DNA of 24,126 bases from Myxococcales bacterium (GTDB lineage: Bacteria; Myxococcota_A; Bradymonadia; UBA4248). The notes beneath the pieces are model-generated. The model saw only the letters and a program-made list of their open reading frames with translations, was not told the DNA's origin and made no database searches. Below, one piece after another: positions 23,966 to 24,126 of the stretch (the stretch's first letter is position 1; each line of letters opens with the position of its first letter). The stretch covers positions 1-24,126 of the forward strand of contig SFMP01000033.1 in assembly GCA_004554395.1 (NCBI GenBank), given 5' to 3'. Position numbers and translations under genes: made by a program.

Positions 23966-24126
23966 TAGCAATTAGCAATTAGCAATTAGCAATTATTCTC
24001 TAACCACTGCTCATGGCTCATGGCTCATGGCTCATGGCTCATTATTCACTGCTCATCGCTCATCGCTCATCGCTCATCGCTCATCGCTCATCGCTCATCG
24101 CTCATCGCTCATCGCTCATGGCTCAT
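23966..24126. repeat. Second heptamer array, continuing past the window edge
   Basis: From 23966 to the last base the sequence divides exactly into 23 seven-base words. Four TAGCAAT words are followed by two transitional words, then words of the opposite orientation: TGCTCAT, GGCTCAT (four), TATTCAC, TGCTCAT, then nine CGCTCAT and a final GGCTCAT. The 7-base register is kept through the strand change. It lies upstream of the 39-residue-repeat lipoprotein gene. Confidence 0.9.

Overview
The window reads as one chromosomal stretch of a Gram-negative, delta-proteobacterial or Myxococcota/Bradymonadota-like bacterium. This is inferred from style, not from a marker gene. It carries several large secreted lipoproteins with Cys-rich modules and FG-GAP propeller repeats, a giant fused acyl-CoA dehydratase activase of the kind common in anaerobes, and a core set of housekeeping genes. 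All fourteen genes that I can support lie on the minus strand, so they are read from right to left. No tRNA, rRNA, CRISPR array, transposase or phage gene was seen.

Layout from left to right. <1-1705 is a lipoprotein with a degenerate 5'-nucleotidase-type metallophosphatase domain, cut by the window edge. 1875-5021 is a 1048-residue Cys-rich/FG-GAP lipoprotein. 5172-6098 is an exported HtrA-like protein that has lost its whole catalytic triad. 6099-6754 is non-coding, with an AT-rich island and palindromic repeats. 6755-11053 is the fused activase, followed by slyD (11121-11651), a small membrane protein (11757-12317) and nadB (12330-13868). After a 304-bp gap come a DMT-type transporter (14173-15105) and trpS (15123-16100). 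16101-16380 is packed with REP-like palindromes. 16381-17718 and 17954-19252 are two related P-loop ATPases of the BREX BrxC/BrxD (DUF2791) superfamily. 19687-20532 is an unrecognised 281-residue protein that probably belongs with them, and gsk (inosine-guanosine kinase, 20583-21866) lies just upstream of it. 21867-22658 holds a striking heptanucleotide repeat array. 22659-23768 is a lipoprotein with internal 39-residue repeats, and a second heptamer array starts at 23966 and runs off the right end.

The most system-like part is 16381-20532: two unequal paralogous ATPases plus a partner with a helical N-terminus, and none of the BREX effector genes (methylase, PglZ phosphatase, Lon-like protease). 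It could be a stand-alone ATPase module, for defence or chromosome/DNA handling, but no function can be read from the sequence. The other unusual layer is repeat content. At least five different intergenic repeat families occur, mostly directly downstream of stop codons. One palindrome family shows compensatory base changes that argue for selection on hairpin structure, and the heptamer arrays keep strict 7-base phase for nearly 300 bp.
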